A stretch of 45,756 bases of DNA from Thermoflexia bacterium (GTDB lineage Bacteria; Chloroflexota; Anaerolineae; B4-G1), in the NCBI GenBank assembly GCA_011192155.1, contig DUEK01000018.1, positions 1 to 45,756 on the forward strand, read 5' to 3'. Below, piece after piece: positions 1 through 10,027 of the stretch (position 1 is its first letter; each line of letters starts with the position of its first letter). The translations under genes were made by a program, and so were the position numbers. The notes below the pieces were generated by a model. It was given only the letters and a program-made list of their open reading frames with translations, had not been told where the DNA came from and ran no database searches.

Positions 1-3000
1 TGATCATGATTCCCTCGGAGAGCAGCTCTCCCTGGGCTGTGAGGGAGGCGCTTGGCTCCGCGCTGATGAATATCTATGCCGAGGGCTACCCCGACCCAGA
101 GACCCATTGGTTGACCGAGGATGAGATTCTGGACTATGAACATCACCTGGCTTATTATCGTCGTCGCGGCGACCGGCGTTACTATCGGGGCGTAGAGTAC
201 GCCGATGTGATCGAGACTCTGGCTCGCCGTCGTTGCGCGGAGGCTTTTGCCACCGCTGCCATCACCGCCGACCAGATTTACGTCAACGTCCAGCCCCTCT
301 CTGGCGCGCCGGCCAACGTCGCCGTTCAACAGGCGCTGCTGAAACCGGGCGACACGATCATGGGTATGGCGCTGCATCACGGCGGCCATCTGACACACGG
401 CAGCCCGGTCAACCTGTCGGGCCGGCTCTATGACGTCGTCTCTTACCACGTCAACCCGCAGACAGAGTTGTTGGACTATGACGAAATCGAAGAGTTGGCG
501 CTAGAGCGCCGGCCCAAGCTGATCATCGCCGGTTACACCTCCTACCCGCGTCTGCCCAACTGGGCCAAATTCCGCCAGATCGCCGACCGGGTGGGGGCCT
601 ATCTCCTGGCCGATATCGCTCACGTGGCCGGCATGGTCATCGCGGGTGCGTTTCCCACGCCGCTGGGCTATGCCGACGCCATCACCTTTACCACTCACAA
701 GACGCTCTGCGGCCCGCGAGGCGCCTGCATCCTCGCCACCGATCCCGTCCTGGCGCGAAAGATTGACCATGCCGTTTTCCCCGGGCTTCAGGGCGGGCCG
801 CACGTCAACAAGTTCGCGGCGATGGCCGTCGCTTTTCGCCTTGCGCAGACGAAACAGTTCCACGATCTCCAGCATCAGACGGTGGCTAACGCCGTGGCCC
901 TGGCCCGCGCACTCACTGCGCGCGGCCTGCGCGTCCCCTGCGGCGGCACCGACACTCACCTGCTTCTGCTCGATTGCAAGACAGTTCGAGGGGCGGATGG
1001 CGTCCCACTGATGGGCGATATCACGGCGGCGATTCTCGATATGGTGGGCATTGTGGCCAACAAGAACACCATCCCCGGCGATGAATCCGCCGCCTATCCC
1101 AGCGGCATCCGGCTGGGCACGCCCTGGATCACGCAGCGCGGCCTGCGAGAGCCAGAGATGGAGCAGATCGCCGACATTATCGCCCGCGCGATGGAGAGCA
1201 CCGAACCGGTCATCTACACCGGCGTGCGCGGCCCGGTCTACCGGGGCAAGATAGATTTTGACGTGTTAGAGGAACTGCGCGCCCAAGTAGCCCGCCTGGC
1301 CGAGCAGGCGGGGATTGATTTCGAGGTTCCGTGCAGCGGCTATCCCCATCACTGCCTGCTGTCAGAGGTGCGCGAGACGGAAGAGTGGTACAGATTGATC
1401 GAGGTTCAGGGGAGCAGGTCGGCCGCCTTTATCGAACAGATCACGCCGCGCGATATTGGCGACCTGGCGCAGGGGGAATGGCGGGCGATAACGCTGCTAG
1501 AGCGGGATGGTGAGGTGATGGCTTTTGCCCTGCTCCAGCGTCCCGACTCTGGCTACGAGCGCTACCGGTTGGCCGTGCCGGTTGATAGGGCCGCGCGGGT
1601 TGCCGCCTGGCTGCGTCATCTCTCCGATGGGTACGTGCGCTTTGACGACGCCGACCTGTGGGCCAAGCTGCCGGGGCCGGTCGTCGTGCGCGAGGTGGAA
1701 GAACGCGGATTGGCGGAATTGCCGGATTCTCAAGAGTTCACGCCCCCGGTCTCCCACAAGCCTTATTTTATCGGTCTCTCCGCGCCCGGCTACGCCGACC
1801 CTGCCGGGGATGCGCTGCCGCCTTTCGAGTGGCGGGAGCCGGAGGAACGTCCGCTGCGCCGTACTCCTCTCTACGACTGGCACGTGGAGCGCGGGGCCAA
1901 GATGGCCCCCTTTGCCGGGTGGGAGATGCCGCTGTGGTACACCTCCATCAGCGACGAGCACCGCGCCGTGCGGGGAGCGGCCGGCCTCTTTGACGTTTCC
2001 CACATGGGAGTGCTGGATGTAAGCGGCCCACACGCCGCCTACTTTCTCAATCTGGTTACAACCAACGGAGTCAAGATGCTCCGGCCTGGGGAATCGCAGT
2101 ACGCTTACCTTTTGGCCCCCGACGGTCGGGTCATAGATGATGTGATGGTCTATATGCTTGATTTTTCCCGTTACTTGATGGTCGTCAACTCTGCCAACGA
2201 GGCCAAAGATTGGGCCTGGCTGCAAGCGGTGAACGACCGCGCGGTGCGGATAGATGACCAACGGCCCTGGGCGCGGGCTGGCTTCCAGGCCGACCTGCGG
2301 AATCTGCACGACCATCTGGCCGACCTGGCTCTTCAAGGCCCTCGCTCCCGTGACATTCTCCTGGCCCTCCTTGACGCTGTTCCACCCTCCGCCGCCGTGG
2401 CCGAGACGCGGGCGCGGATACTGGCGCTGAGACGCACCGGCGTGATGCAAATCCGCATTCCGTCCGCTCAGGCCACAGGGGGCGCTTTTGACCTGATCAT
2501 CGCCCGCACCGGCTATACCGGTGAGCGTTTGGCGTTCGAGCTTTTTGTTCATCCCGACGCGGCGGTCGCGCTGTGGGAGCAGTTGATAGATGTCGGTGCT
2601 TCTTTTGGACTTCGGCCCGTCGGGCTGGGCGCGCGCGACAGTCTGCGTATCGAGGCCGGGTTGCCGCTTTACGGGCACGAACTGGCAGGCCCGCTGGACT
2701 TGCGTCCCGACGACGCGGGCTTTGCGGGTTACGTCAATCTGCGCAAGCCTTTCTTTGTCGGACGGCGGGCCTATATCGAGCACGCCCAAAAGCGCAAGAT
2801 GACGGTTGTTCGCTTCCGCATCGAGGAGAAGGGGGTGCGCGTCCCCAAGCAGGAGGACGTTGTCACCGAGAGCCACGGGCGCATCGTCGGCGAGGTGACA
2901 TCGTGCGCGATGGACACGGAGGGCTATCTGGTGGGGCAGGCCTATATTGACCAGCGACACGCCAAAGTAGGAACAGAGATCAGTATCTTTCCGCGTCCCA

Positions 3001-3104
3001 CCCGCGAGACCTGGGAAAAACCATACGAGGAGTTGGAGGTGGGCGACCGGTTGGTGATGCACAACGAGGCCAGGGTCATCCGCCGCTTCCGCCCCAGGCG
3101 GTAA
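1..3104 (+). CDS. Serine hydroxymethyltransferase / aminomethyltransferase (GlyA-GcvT) fusion, 5' truncated
   Basis: The N-terminal ~450 residues match serine hydroxymethyltransferase, the PLP enzyme that exchanges a one-carbon unit between serine/glycine and tetrahydrofolate. The PLP lysine lies in TTHKTL (K232 of the ORF). The listed ATG at 6 is internal: the frame is open to the window edge and reads LIMIPSES, the family's LIPSEN segment, so roughly the first 30 residues are missing. From about residue 615 a complete GcvT (glycine cleavage T-protein) follows, with FAGWEMP, GLFDVSHMG and LALQGPRSRDIL. The linker (about 450-610) contains AAFIEQITPRDIGDLAQGEW, which resembles a degenerate copy of the GcvT N-terminal folate-binding region. 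The GlyA part carries an insertion of about 28 residues after YAEGYP, before RRYYRGVEY. Both activities share 5,10-methylene-THF and glycine, so fusion makes metabolic sense. The identity of both halves is firm; dual activity is inferred. Confidence 0.9.
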   Translation, partial: IMIPSESSSPWAVREALGSALMNIYAEGYPDPETHWLTEDEILDYEHHLAYYRRRGDRRYYRGVEYADVIETLARRRCAEAFATAAITADQIYVNVQPLSGAPANVAVQQALLKPGDTIMGMALHHGGHLTHGSPVNLSGRLYDVVSYHVNPQTELLDYDEIEELALERRPKLIIAGYTSYPRLPNWAKFRQIADRVGAYLLADIAHVAGMVIAGAFPTPLGYADAITFTTHKTLCGPRGACILATDPVLARKIDHAVFPGLQGGPHVNKFAAMAVAFRLAQTKQFHDLQHQTVANAVALARALTARGLRVPCGGTDTHLLLLDCKTVRGADGVPLMGDITAAILDMVGIVANKNTIPGDESAAYPSGIRLGTPWITQRGLREPEMEQIADIIARAMESTEPVIYTGVRGPVYRGKIDFDVLEELRAQVARLAEQAGIDFEVPCSGYPHHCLLSEVRETEEWYRLIEVQGSRSAAFIEQITPRDIGDLAQGEWRAITLLERDGEVMAFALLQRPDSGYERYRLAVPVDRAARVAAWLRHLSDGYVRFDDADLWAKLPGPVVVREVEERGLAELPDSQEFTPPVSHKPYFIGLSAPGYADPAGDALPPFEWREPEERPLRRTPLYDWHVERGAKMAPFAGWEMPLWYTSISDEHRAVRGAAGLFDVSHMGVLDVSGPHAAYFLNLVTTNGVKMLRPGESQYAYLLAPDGRVIDDVMVYMLDFSRYLMVVNSANEAKDWAWLQAVNDRAVRIDDQRPWARAGFQADLRNLHDHLADLALQGPRSRDILLALLDAVPPSAAVAETRARILALRRTGVMQIRIPSAQATGGAFDLIIARTGYTGERLAFELFVHPDAAVALWEQLIDVGASFGLRPVGLGARDSLRIEAGLPLYGHELAGPLDLRPDDAGFAGYVNLRKPFFVGRRAYIEHAQKRKMTVVRFRIEEKGVRVPKQEDVVTESHGRIVGEVTSCAMDTEGYLVGQAYIDQRHAKVGTEISIFPRPTRETWEKPYEELEVGDRLVMHNEARVIRRFRPRR

Positions 3105-3336
3105 GTGAGTATCTGGTGGGGCACGGATACGGGCAGGCAGGCTGCGCAGGGCTTGCGTGGGTCTATTGAGAGTGCCATTATTAGCGAGTATGGCTCCCGG
3201 TAATCGCCTTGCTTCCCGTTGGTTGAGCAACCGAACTTGCCGCTTGACCAAATCGTTGACCATTGTTACTACTCTCCCTCCGATCTACAATTTGGCTTGC
3301 TTTTGTGGATGGAATGTAAAATCACAAGGGCTGGAT

Positions 3337-3364
3337 TTGACAATCCTCCACTCCGTGATAGAAT
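3337..3364 (+). promoter_or_regulatory. Sigma70-type promoter for the S1 gene
   Basis: TTGACA at 3337-3342 is followed after 16 bp by TAGAAT at 3359-3364, a near-consensus housekeeping promoter. Transcription would begin near 3371 and run through the hairpin at 3509-3556 before reaching the S1 coding region. Seen by eye; no start site has been mapped. Confidence 0.6.
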
Positions 3365-3508
3365 ATGCCCACATATTAGCCAAGATACCGTTTCCTTTGT
3401 GCGGACCGTGACGCTGAACCGTCTTTGACAAGTTGGCCTTTTTACGAGGTAGGCAAAGATAAGACGATCTGATTCAAGCATCTGTAACTTTGGGCCTGAT
3501 TCCCGAAC

Positions 3509-3556
3509 CCGGCGTCACCCGCACATTTGTCGAGTGCAGGTGGCGTCGGTTTTTTT
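3509..3556 (+). terminator. Intrinsic terminator hairpin in the S1 leader, possible attenuator
   Basis: The arms ccggcgtcacccgcac (3509-3524) and gtgcaggtggcgtcgg (3534-3549) pair over 16 positions with two G-U wobbles and one C-A mismatch, around a 9-nt loop. A run of seven T residues follows at once (3550-3556). This is a classical intrinsic terminator. It lies downstream of the promoter at 3337 and 40 nt before the S1 ATG, so it may act as a transcription attenuator. It could instead simply end transcription from glyA-gcvT. Confidence 0.65.
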
Positions 3557-3576
3557 GCGCATAAGGAGACGGCGTC

Positions 3577-3606
3577 GTGAGGAGTAATCTGAATTTATGG
3601 ACGTAA
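3577..3606 (+). other. Possible nine-codon upstream ORF overlapping the S1 start
   Basis: AAGGAG at 3563-3568 precedes a GTG at 3577 with 8-nt spacing. The frame reads nine codons (MRSNLNLWT) and ends at TAA 3604-3606, overlapping the S1 ATG at 3597. Its spacing is better than that of the S1 gene itself, so translational coupling is conceivable. This is an inference from a short motif and may be chance. Confidence 0.2.
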
Positions 3607-5063
3607 ACGTTTTTGCTGACCAAGATCTATCTGAGCGTGATTTGGCCGACCAGGGTGTGGGCGAGCAGAGCCAGACTGGTCAGGGCATGGGCGAGTTCCT
3701 GGACGAATATCAGGCTCCAAAGCGCGGAGATATCTGCACAGGCGTGGTGATTGAAGTCAATGAGGGACGTGGGTTGATCGTGGACGTCGGACTTAAGCGA
3801 GAGGGCCTGGTTCCATTGAGTGACCTGGAACGCCTGGATGAGGAGACGCGCTCCACAATCGAGGTGGGTACTGAGGTATCGGTGTTCGTGCTTCAGCCGG
3901 TGGGGAAGAATGGGTATCCCATCCTGTCCGTTCACCAGGCCCTCTTGTCTAAAGATTGGGTCAAGGCCGAGGAGATGATGGAAGGCGATGAACTTTACGA
4001 GGGCGAGATATCTAGCTACAATCGTGGCGGCGTTATCGTCAAGGTTGGCAAGATTCGTGGTTTTGTCCCTGCTTCCCATCTCGTGGATTTGCCCAGACGT
4101 ATGTCGCAAGATGACCGCCGCCGGCGGTTGGCGGATATGATTGGGCAGAAGATTGGCCTCAAAATCATCGAGGTGGATCGTCAGCGCCGGCGTTTGATTT
4201 TTTCTCAGCGGCGAGCGTTGCGCGTCTGGCAAGAGCGGCAGCGCGAACGGGTTATGGACGAGTTAACCGAGGGTGAGGTGCGACACGGGAAAGTTACCAG
4301 TCTCGCTGATTTTGGCGCTTTCGTGGACCTGGGTGGGGCCGATGGTCTGATTCATGTTTCGGAACTGGCTTGGGGCCGGGTAGACCACCCGCGCCGTCTA
4401 TTGAGCGTCGGCGATGAGGTTGATGTTTACGTGCTCGACGTAGACCGGAAACGGAAACGGATCGCGCTCAGTCTCAAGAGGCTTCAGTCCGATCCCTGGA
4501 CGTTGGTAGCTGAACGTTACCACGTGGGGCAGTTGATTGAGGGGCAAGTCACCCGGGTGTTGGATTTTGGCGCTTTTGTCAAGCTGGACCTGGGTGTGGA
4601 GGGGTTGCTTCACGCTAGTGAGATGATCGGTACGCCGGAACTGAACCCTTCGGATATCGTTCACCCTGGTGAGACGTTGTTATTAAAGATTATTCGCATA
4701 GAGAGCGGCAGAAGGCGACTGGGCTTGAGCGCCAAGCAGGTGCAGCAGGACGAGTGGGAGCGTTGGGTGGCAGAACAACAAGCTGCCCATGCAGTCGCAG
4801 AGGCCGAGGTCGCCGAGCCGGTCGAGGAAGAGGCAGCGGCGGAGGCCGAGGTAGAGGTCGTCGAGCCGGTCGAGGAAGAGGCAGTGATGGAGGCCGAGGT
4901 AGAGGTCGTCGAGCCGGTCGAGGAAGAGGCAGTGATGGAGGCCGAGGTAGAGGTCGCCGAACTGGTCGAGGAAGTGGCGGCGGTAGAGTCAGAGGCCGAG
5001 ATCGTCGAGCCGGTCGAGGAAGAAGAAGCGGAGCCAGAGGCAGAGGTTGCAGACGCTGAGTGA
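3597..5063 (+). CDS. rpsA: S1 RNA-binding domain protein (30S ribosomal protein S1-like)
   Basis: A 488-residue protein with four S1 (OB-fold) RNA-binding domains at about residues 38-108, 124-195, 220-290 and 305-375. Each starts with a G-x-x-x-x-G-x-V pattern; DFGAFVDLGGADGLIHVSEL in domain 3 is the most canonical. Bacterial S1 recruits mRNA to the 30S subunit; four-domain versions are usual outside Proteobacteria. The last ~90 residues are an acidic low-complexity tail of 16-residue repeats. A GAGGAG at 3579-3584 lies 12 nt before the ATG, slightly far. A nine-codon GTG ORF with its own AAGGAG overlaps this start. infA follows 77 bp downstream on the same strand, so the two may form a translation operon. 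RpsA is the best assignment; a general S1-domain regulator cannot be excluded. Confidence 0.85.
   Translation: MDVNVFADQDLSERDLADQGVGEQSQTGQGMGEFLDEYQAPKRGDICTGVVIEVNEGRGLIVDVGLKREGLVPLSDLERLDEETRSTIEVGTEVSVFVLQPVGKNGYPILSVHQALLSKDWVKAEEMMEGDELYEGEISSYNRGGVIVKVGKIRGFVPASHLVDLPRRMSQDDRRRRLADMIGQKIGLKIIEVDRQRRRLIFSQRRALRVWQERQRERVMDELTEGEVRHGKVTSLADFGAFVDLGGADGLIHVSELAWGRVDHPRRLLSVGDEVDVYVLDVDRKRKRIALSLKRLQSDPWTLVAERYHVGQLIEGQVTRVLDFGAFVKLDLGVEGLLHASEMIGTPELNPSDIVHPGETLLLKIIRIESGRRRLGLSAKQVQQDEWERWVAEQQAAHAVAEAEVAEPVEEEAAAEAEVEVVEPVEEEAVMEAEVEVVEPVEEEAVMEAEVEVAELVEEVAAVESEAEIVEPVEEEEAEPEAEVADAE
4800..5051 (+). repeat. Intragenic tandem repeat encoding the acidic tail of the S1 protein
   Basis: Units beginning gaggccgag start at 4800, 4842, 4890, 4938 and 4992, giving spacings of 42, 48, 48 and 54 bp. 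All are multiples of three, so the frame is kept. The central 48-bp units are almost identical and encode EAEVEVVEPVEEEAVM. Such repeats expand and contract by slippage, so tail length probably varies between strains. Confidence 0.85.
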
Positions 5064-5140
5064 GGCCGTTTCAGAGGTGAAGGGTTACTACTCTTTGAAG
5101 CGCTGAGTATTTTCGATCGCTGTGGTCAAGGAGAGACCGG

Positions 5141-5386
5141 ATGGGCAAGAAGAAAGAAGACAAGATAGAGATGGAGGGCACTGTCGTTGAGGCGTTGCCG
5201 GCTACTCAGTTCCGCGTGCAGCTCGATAACGGTCACGAGATACTGGCTTATCTCTCTGGCAAAATGCGCAGGTACTATATCCGTATCTTGTTGGGAGACC
5301 GCGTGCGGGTGGAGCTTTCCCCTTACGACCTGACGCGCGGTCGGATTGTGTACCGGTACAAGAAGGGCTTTCAGTCAGATAAATGA
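5141..5386 (+). CDS. infA: Translation initiation factor IF-1
   Basis: An 81-residue single S1/OB-fold protein of the usual IF-1 length plus a short lysine-rich N-terminus. Family features are visible: [20 protein letters not shown], the [19 protein letters not shown] core, and [20 protein letters not shown]-1 binds the A-site of the 30S subunit and assists IF-2 and IF-3 during initiation. The start is supported by AAGGAGAG upstream. The 3' end overlaps the convergent prmA 3' end by 16 bp. Confidence 0.95.
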   Translation: MGKKKEDKIEMEGTVVEALPATQFRVQLDNGHEILAYLSGKMRRYYIRILLGDRVRVELSPYDLTRGRIVYRYKKGFQSDK

Positions 5387-6252
5387 TGCCGCTTTGTCAC
5401 CAGACATACCCAATCCTCCATCTGGTGTTGTTTTACTAGCGTAAGACCTTTGCGTTGCAGCGCTGCGACCACTTCTGGTTTTTGATCGGCGATGATGCCG
5501 GCAGCGATTAGCGTTCCCCCAGGTTGCACCCGCTCCGCAAGCCCCTGTTGTGTCATTTCCACAATAACTTTTGCCAGGATGTTGACTACCACCAGGTCGT
5601 AGCTCTCCGGCGCATCTGCGAGCGACCCACTCGTCACGCTTATAGTTTCTGACACTTTGTTGGTCTTTACGTTGCCCCGCGCCGTCTTGACCGCTACGGG
5701 GTCGTTATCCACCGCGAGTACGCATCCGGCGCCTAATTTGGCCGCTGAAATTGCCAGAATACCGGATCCGGTACCCAGGTCGAGCACTTGCGCCTCTGGG
5801 CGTATCAATTCCTCCAACGCCACCAGACACATCTGCGTTGTGGGATGCAGGCCGGTGCCAAAGGCCATCCCAGGGTCCAACTGGATGACGATTTCTCCGG
5901 GCGCGGAGGTATAGTCGAGCCAGGACGGTCGGATGACGGTGCGCTGGCCTATGTGCAGGACTTTTAACTGTTTTTTCCACGCCTCCGCCCAGTCCGCCTC
6001 GGCGATGGGGCGAAAGGCGGGCGCGGGAATAGGCTGTATCTGCCCCAGGTGCCAGAGCGATTCCTGGACGCGCCGTTTGTTGGCCCGCAGTTGGTCGTCG
6101 GCGGGCAAGTAGGCTCTGACAATTACGGGGCCTGTGTTCCAACCGTCAGGCCCGGCCTCGATGACTACTCCGCGAGAGGCGTAGCGCGAGAGTACCTCGG
6201 CCACCGCCTCTGCGGTCTCGTTCTTCACTGTGACGCTGACTTCAAGCCATTC
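5371..6252 (-). CDS. prmA: Ribosomal protein L11 methyltransferase
   Basis: A class I SAM-dependent methyltransferase that trimethylates ribosomal protein L11. The SAM-binding motif [20 protein letters not shown] and the catalytic-loop segment [12 protein letters not shown] are typical of PrmA, as is [15 protein letters not shown]. The ORF track begins at 6288, but the 12 extra residues overlap dnaJ; I place the start at 6252, where the protein begins MEWLEVSV like other PrmA proteins, 7 bp after the dnaJ stop. That gives about 293 residues. It is the last gene of the hrcA-grpE-dnaK-dnaJ-prmA operon, an order common in Gram-positive bacteria and relatives. Confidence 0.93.
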   Translation of the reverse strand, partial: EWLEVSVTVKNETAEAVAEVLSRYASRGVVIEAGPDGWNTGPVIVRAYLPADDQLRANKRRVQESLWHLGQIQPIPAPAFRPIAEADWAEAWKKQLKVLHIGQRTVIRPSWLDYTSAPGEIVIQLDPGMAFGTGLHPTTQMCLVALEELIRPEAQVLDLGTGSGILAISAAKLGAGCVLAVDNDPVAVKTARGNVKTNKVSETISVTSGSLADAPESYDLVVVNILAKVIVEMTQQGLAERVQPGGTLIAAGIIADQKPEVVAALQRKGLTLVKQHQMEDWVCLVTKRHHLSD

Positions 6253-6259
6253 CATATCG

Positions 6260-7381
6260 TTACAATCCAAACATTTCCCGCAAGTCATCTAGGAAACTGC
6301 GCTTCTCTTGCCAGGTAGTCTCTGGCTCCAGTGTTTCGCCTAGCTCTTGGAAGAGACGTTGTTGTTCGTGCGTCAATTTGGTCGGAACGGCGACCCGCAC
6401 TACCACCAACTCGTTGCCCCTACCATTCCGTCGTAGGTGGGGCACTCCTTTGTTGCGCAGTCGCAGCACGGTGCCGCTTTGGGTACCGGGCGGAACGGGG
6501 ATTTCCTCGTCGCCCTCCAGGGTGGGCACTTTTATGTCTGCTCCCAGCGCCGCTTGGGCTATGTTGATCTGCATCTCGACCAGGATGTCGTCGTCGCGCC
6601 GTTGGAAGACGTCGTGCGGCTCTACCGCCAGAACGACGTAGAGGTTGCCAGGAGGCCCGCCCCGCTTGCCCATCTCTCCTTCTCCCGCCAGCCGGATCTG
6701 GGTGCCATGATCCACGCCGGGCGGAATGTTGACGGAGAGTTTGCGGGTGGTGTAGACGCGTTTCTCGCCACCGCATTGGGAGCAGGAGATAGGGATGGTT
6801 TCCCCCTCGCCCTGACAGGTAGGGCAGGTGGTGACGTTGACGAAGGATCCCAGGATGGAGCGTTGCACCCGTCGCACCTGTCCGGCGCCGTTGCATTCCG
6901 AGCAGCGGACCGGCGACGTTCCTGGTTCGGCTCCGCTTCCCTGGCACATCGGGCAGATTTCGTGGCGTGTGATCTCTATTTCTTTTTCACAGCCAAAGAC
7001 TGCTTCCTCGAAAGGCAAGTGCAGGTCGTAGCGCAAGTCGGCGCCGCGCCGCGGCCCTCGGCGGGTGGACGTGCGAAAGCCGAATCCCCGCCCGAAAACC
7101 TCCTCAAAGATCTCGAAAGGATCGCGGAAACCAAAGTCACCGAATCCCCCTGCGTTGCCGAGTCCAGCGTGGCCGAAGCGGTCGTAAGCGGCCCTCTTCT
7201 CGGCATCGGAGAGCACTCCGTAAGCCTCGTTGATCTCTTTGAAGCGTGTCTCGGCGTCGGGCGCGTCGCTGACGTCGGGGTGGTACTGGCGCGCAAGCTG
7301 TCGGTAGATTTTTTTGATTTCTTCGGGGGGCGCTGAACGGTCGACTCCCAGCACCTCGTAGTAGTCGCGTTTGTCACTCAT
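6260..7381 (-). CDS. dnaJ: Chaperone protein DnaJ (Hsp40)
   Basis: A complete type I DnaJ of 373 residues. The N-terminal J domain contains the HPD motif (RQYHPDVSDA) that stimulates DnaK ATPase. A Gly/Phe-rich linker (GNAGGFGDFGFRDPFE) follows. The zinc-binding region has four Cys-rich motifs: CPMCQGSG, CSECNGAG, CPTCQGEG and CSQCGGEK, the last lacking the usual final glycine pattern. The C-terminal substrate-binding domains are present. It lies 67 bp after dnaK, with a perfect 18-bp inverted repeat in the gap. I see no clear Shine-Dalgarno sequence before its ATG, which is unusual for this operon. Confidence 0.96.
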   Translation of the reverse strand: MSDKRDYYEVLGVDRSAPPEEIKKIYRQLARQYHPDVSDAPDAETRFKEINEAYGVLSDAEKRAAYDRFGHAGLGNAGGFGDFGFRDPFEIFEEVFGRGFGFRTSTRRGPRRGADLRYDLHLPFEEAVFGCEKEIEITRHEICPMCQGSGAEPGTSPVRCSECNGAGQVRRVQRSILGSFVNVTTCPTCQGEGETIPISCSQCGGEKRVYTTRKLSVNIPPGVDHGTQIRLAGEGEMGKRGGPPGNLYVVLAVEPHDVFQRRDDDILVEMQINIAQAALGADIKVPTLEGDEEIPVPPGTQSGTVLRLRNKGVPHLRRNGRGNELVVVRVAVPTKLTHEQQRLFQELGETLEPETTWQEKRSFLDDLREMFGL

Positions 7382-7400
7382 TGTTTAAGGATGCAGATAC

Positions 7401-7444
7401 AAGAAGCAGGATGCAGGAGATAAGAATCCTGCATCCTGCTTCTT
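7401..7444 (-). repeat. Perfect 18-bp inverted repeat between dnaK and dnaJ
   Basis: Arms aagaagcaggatgcagga (7401-7418) and its exact complement (7427-7444) flank an 8-nt loop. Each arm also contains the tandem subrepeat gcagga-tgcagga. No T-tract follows on the minus strand, so it is not a standard terminator. It probably folds in the operon mRNA and could set a processing point or protect the upstream dnaK message. Confidence 0.8.
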
Positions 7445-7448
7445 ACTA

Positions 7449-9350
<1,902 letters not shown>

Positions 9351-9355
9351 TGTAA

Positions 9356-9967
9356 TTACTCCTTATCTTCACTTGTGTCACTATTTTCGTCTTTTTCCTC
9401 GGGTGGAGCAGCAGGCGCTTTGGCTACCCGCACCAATGCGGGCCGCAATACTCGCTCTCCGAGTGTGTATCCTTTTTGTACCTCACCGATGATGTGGCCT
9501 TCCTCATAGCCGGCGGCTTCTTCATAAGTCACTGCTTCGTGATAGCGGGGGTCAAACGCCTGCCCATCGGTTTCGATAGGCTCGACTCCTTCGGACTTGA
9601 GAATGGCATCCAGCTTGTATTTGATCATGAGAATGCCCTCGCACCAGGTCAGTCTACTGAACTCGACGGGCAGGGTCGAGATTGCGCGCTCAAAGTCATC
9701 CGCGATGGGCAGTAACTTGCCCAACACGTCTGCGCTTACGCGCGTTCTCATTTGTGCTCGTTCTGTCTCTTGGCGCTTTTTGTAGTTGGAGAACTCGGCC
9801 TGAGTTCGCTGCCAGCCATCGAGGTACTCGGCTGCCTGGGTTTGAGCTTTTTCTAATTGCTCCTCCACATCCAGTTCTTTCTCGGTTTCCTCACTAGTTT
9901 CTGTAGGGGTCTCGGTCTCTTCTTCCACGGTCTCGGTGTGATCCTTCTTTTTTTCTTTTTCTGTCAC
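9356..9967 (-). CDS. grpE: Nucleotide exchange factor GrpE
   Basis: A 203-residue GrpE, the DnaK nucleotide-exchange factor. It has an acidic, Thr/Glu-rich N-terminal tail, a long coiled-coil ([20 protein letters not shown], then [10 protein letters not shown]), and the C-terminal beta domain with the family signature around [15 protein letters not shown] and [21 protein letters not shown]. The start is a GTG with AAGGAG seven bases upstream. The gene sits 60 bp after hrcA. Confidence 0.95.
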   Translation of the reverse strand: MTEKEKKKDHTETVEEETETPTETSEETEKELDVEEQLEKAQTQAAEYLDGWQRTQAEFSNYKKRQETERAQMRTRVSADVLGKLLPIADDFERAISTLPVEFSRLTWCEGILMIKYKLDAILKSEGVEPIETDGQAFDPRYHEAVTYEEAAGYEEGHIIGEVQKGYTLGERVLRPALVRVAKAPAAPPEEKDENSDTSEDKE

Positions 9968-10027
9968 TTTAATCTCCTTGCACTTGTATCATTTGTTGGA
10001 CGCCGGACATGGGGCATCGGACGTTGT

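Larger units (their letters stand above)
3105..3596 (+). other. Intergenic leader region between glyA-gcvT and the S1 gene
   Basis: This 492-bp gap has no convincing gene; the short ORFs here (84, 69 and 70 aa) overlap each other on both strands and resemble nothing. It holds a good sigma70-type promoter (3337-3364), a terminator-like hairpin with a T-tract (3509-3556) and the ribosome binding region of the S1 gene. The distance from predicted transcription start to the S1 ATG is about 225 nt, which is a long leader. Confidence 0.6.

Noticed and set aside
1497-3263. 588-residue ORF on the minus strand
   Set aside because: It is antisense to the conserved GcvT domain and has no recognisable motif; a shadow of GC-rich coding sequence.
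4800-5051. Tandem 48-bp repeats as a CRISPR array
   Set aside because: They are contiguous, in frame and coding, with no spacers.
6437-7336. 299-residue plus-strand ORF
   Set aside because: Antisense to dnaJ; no motif.
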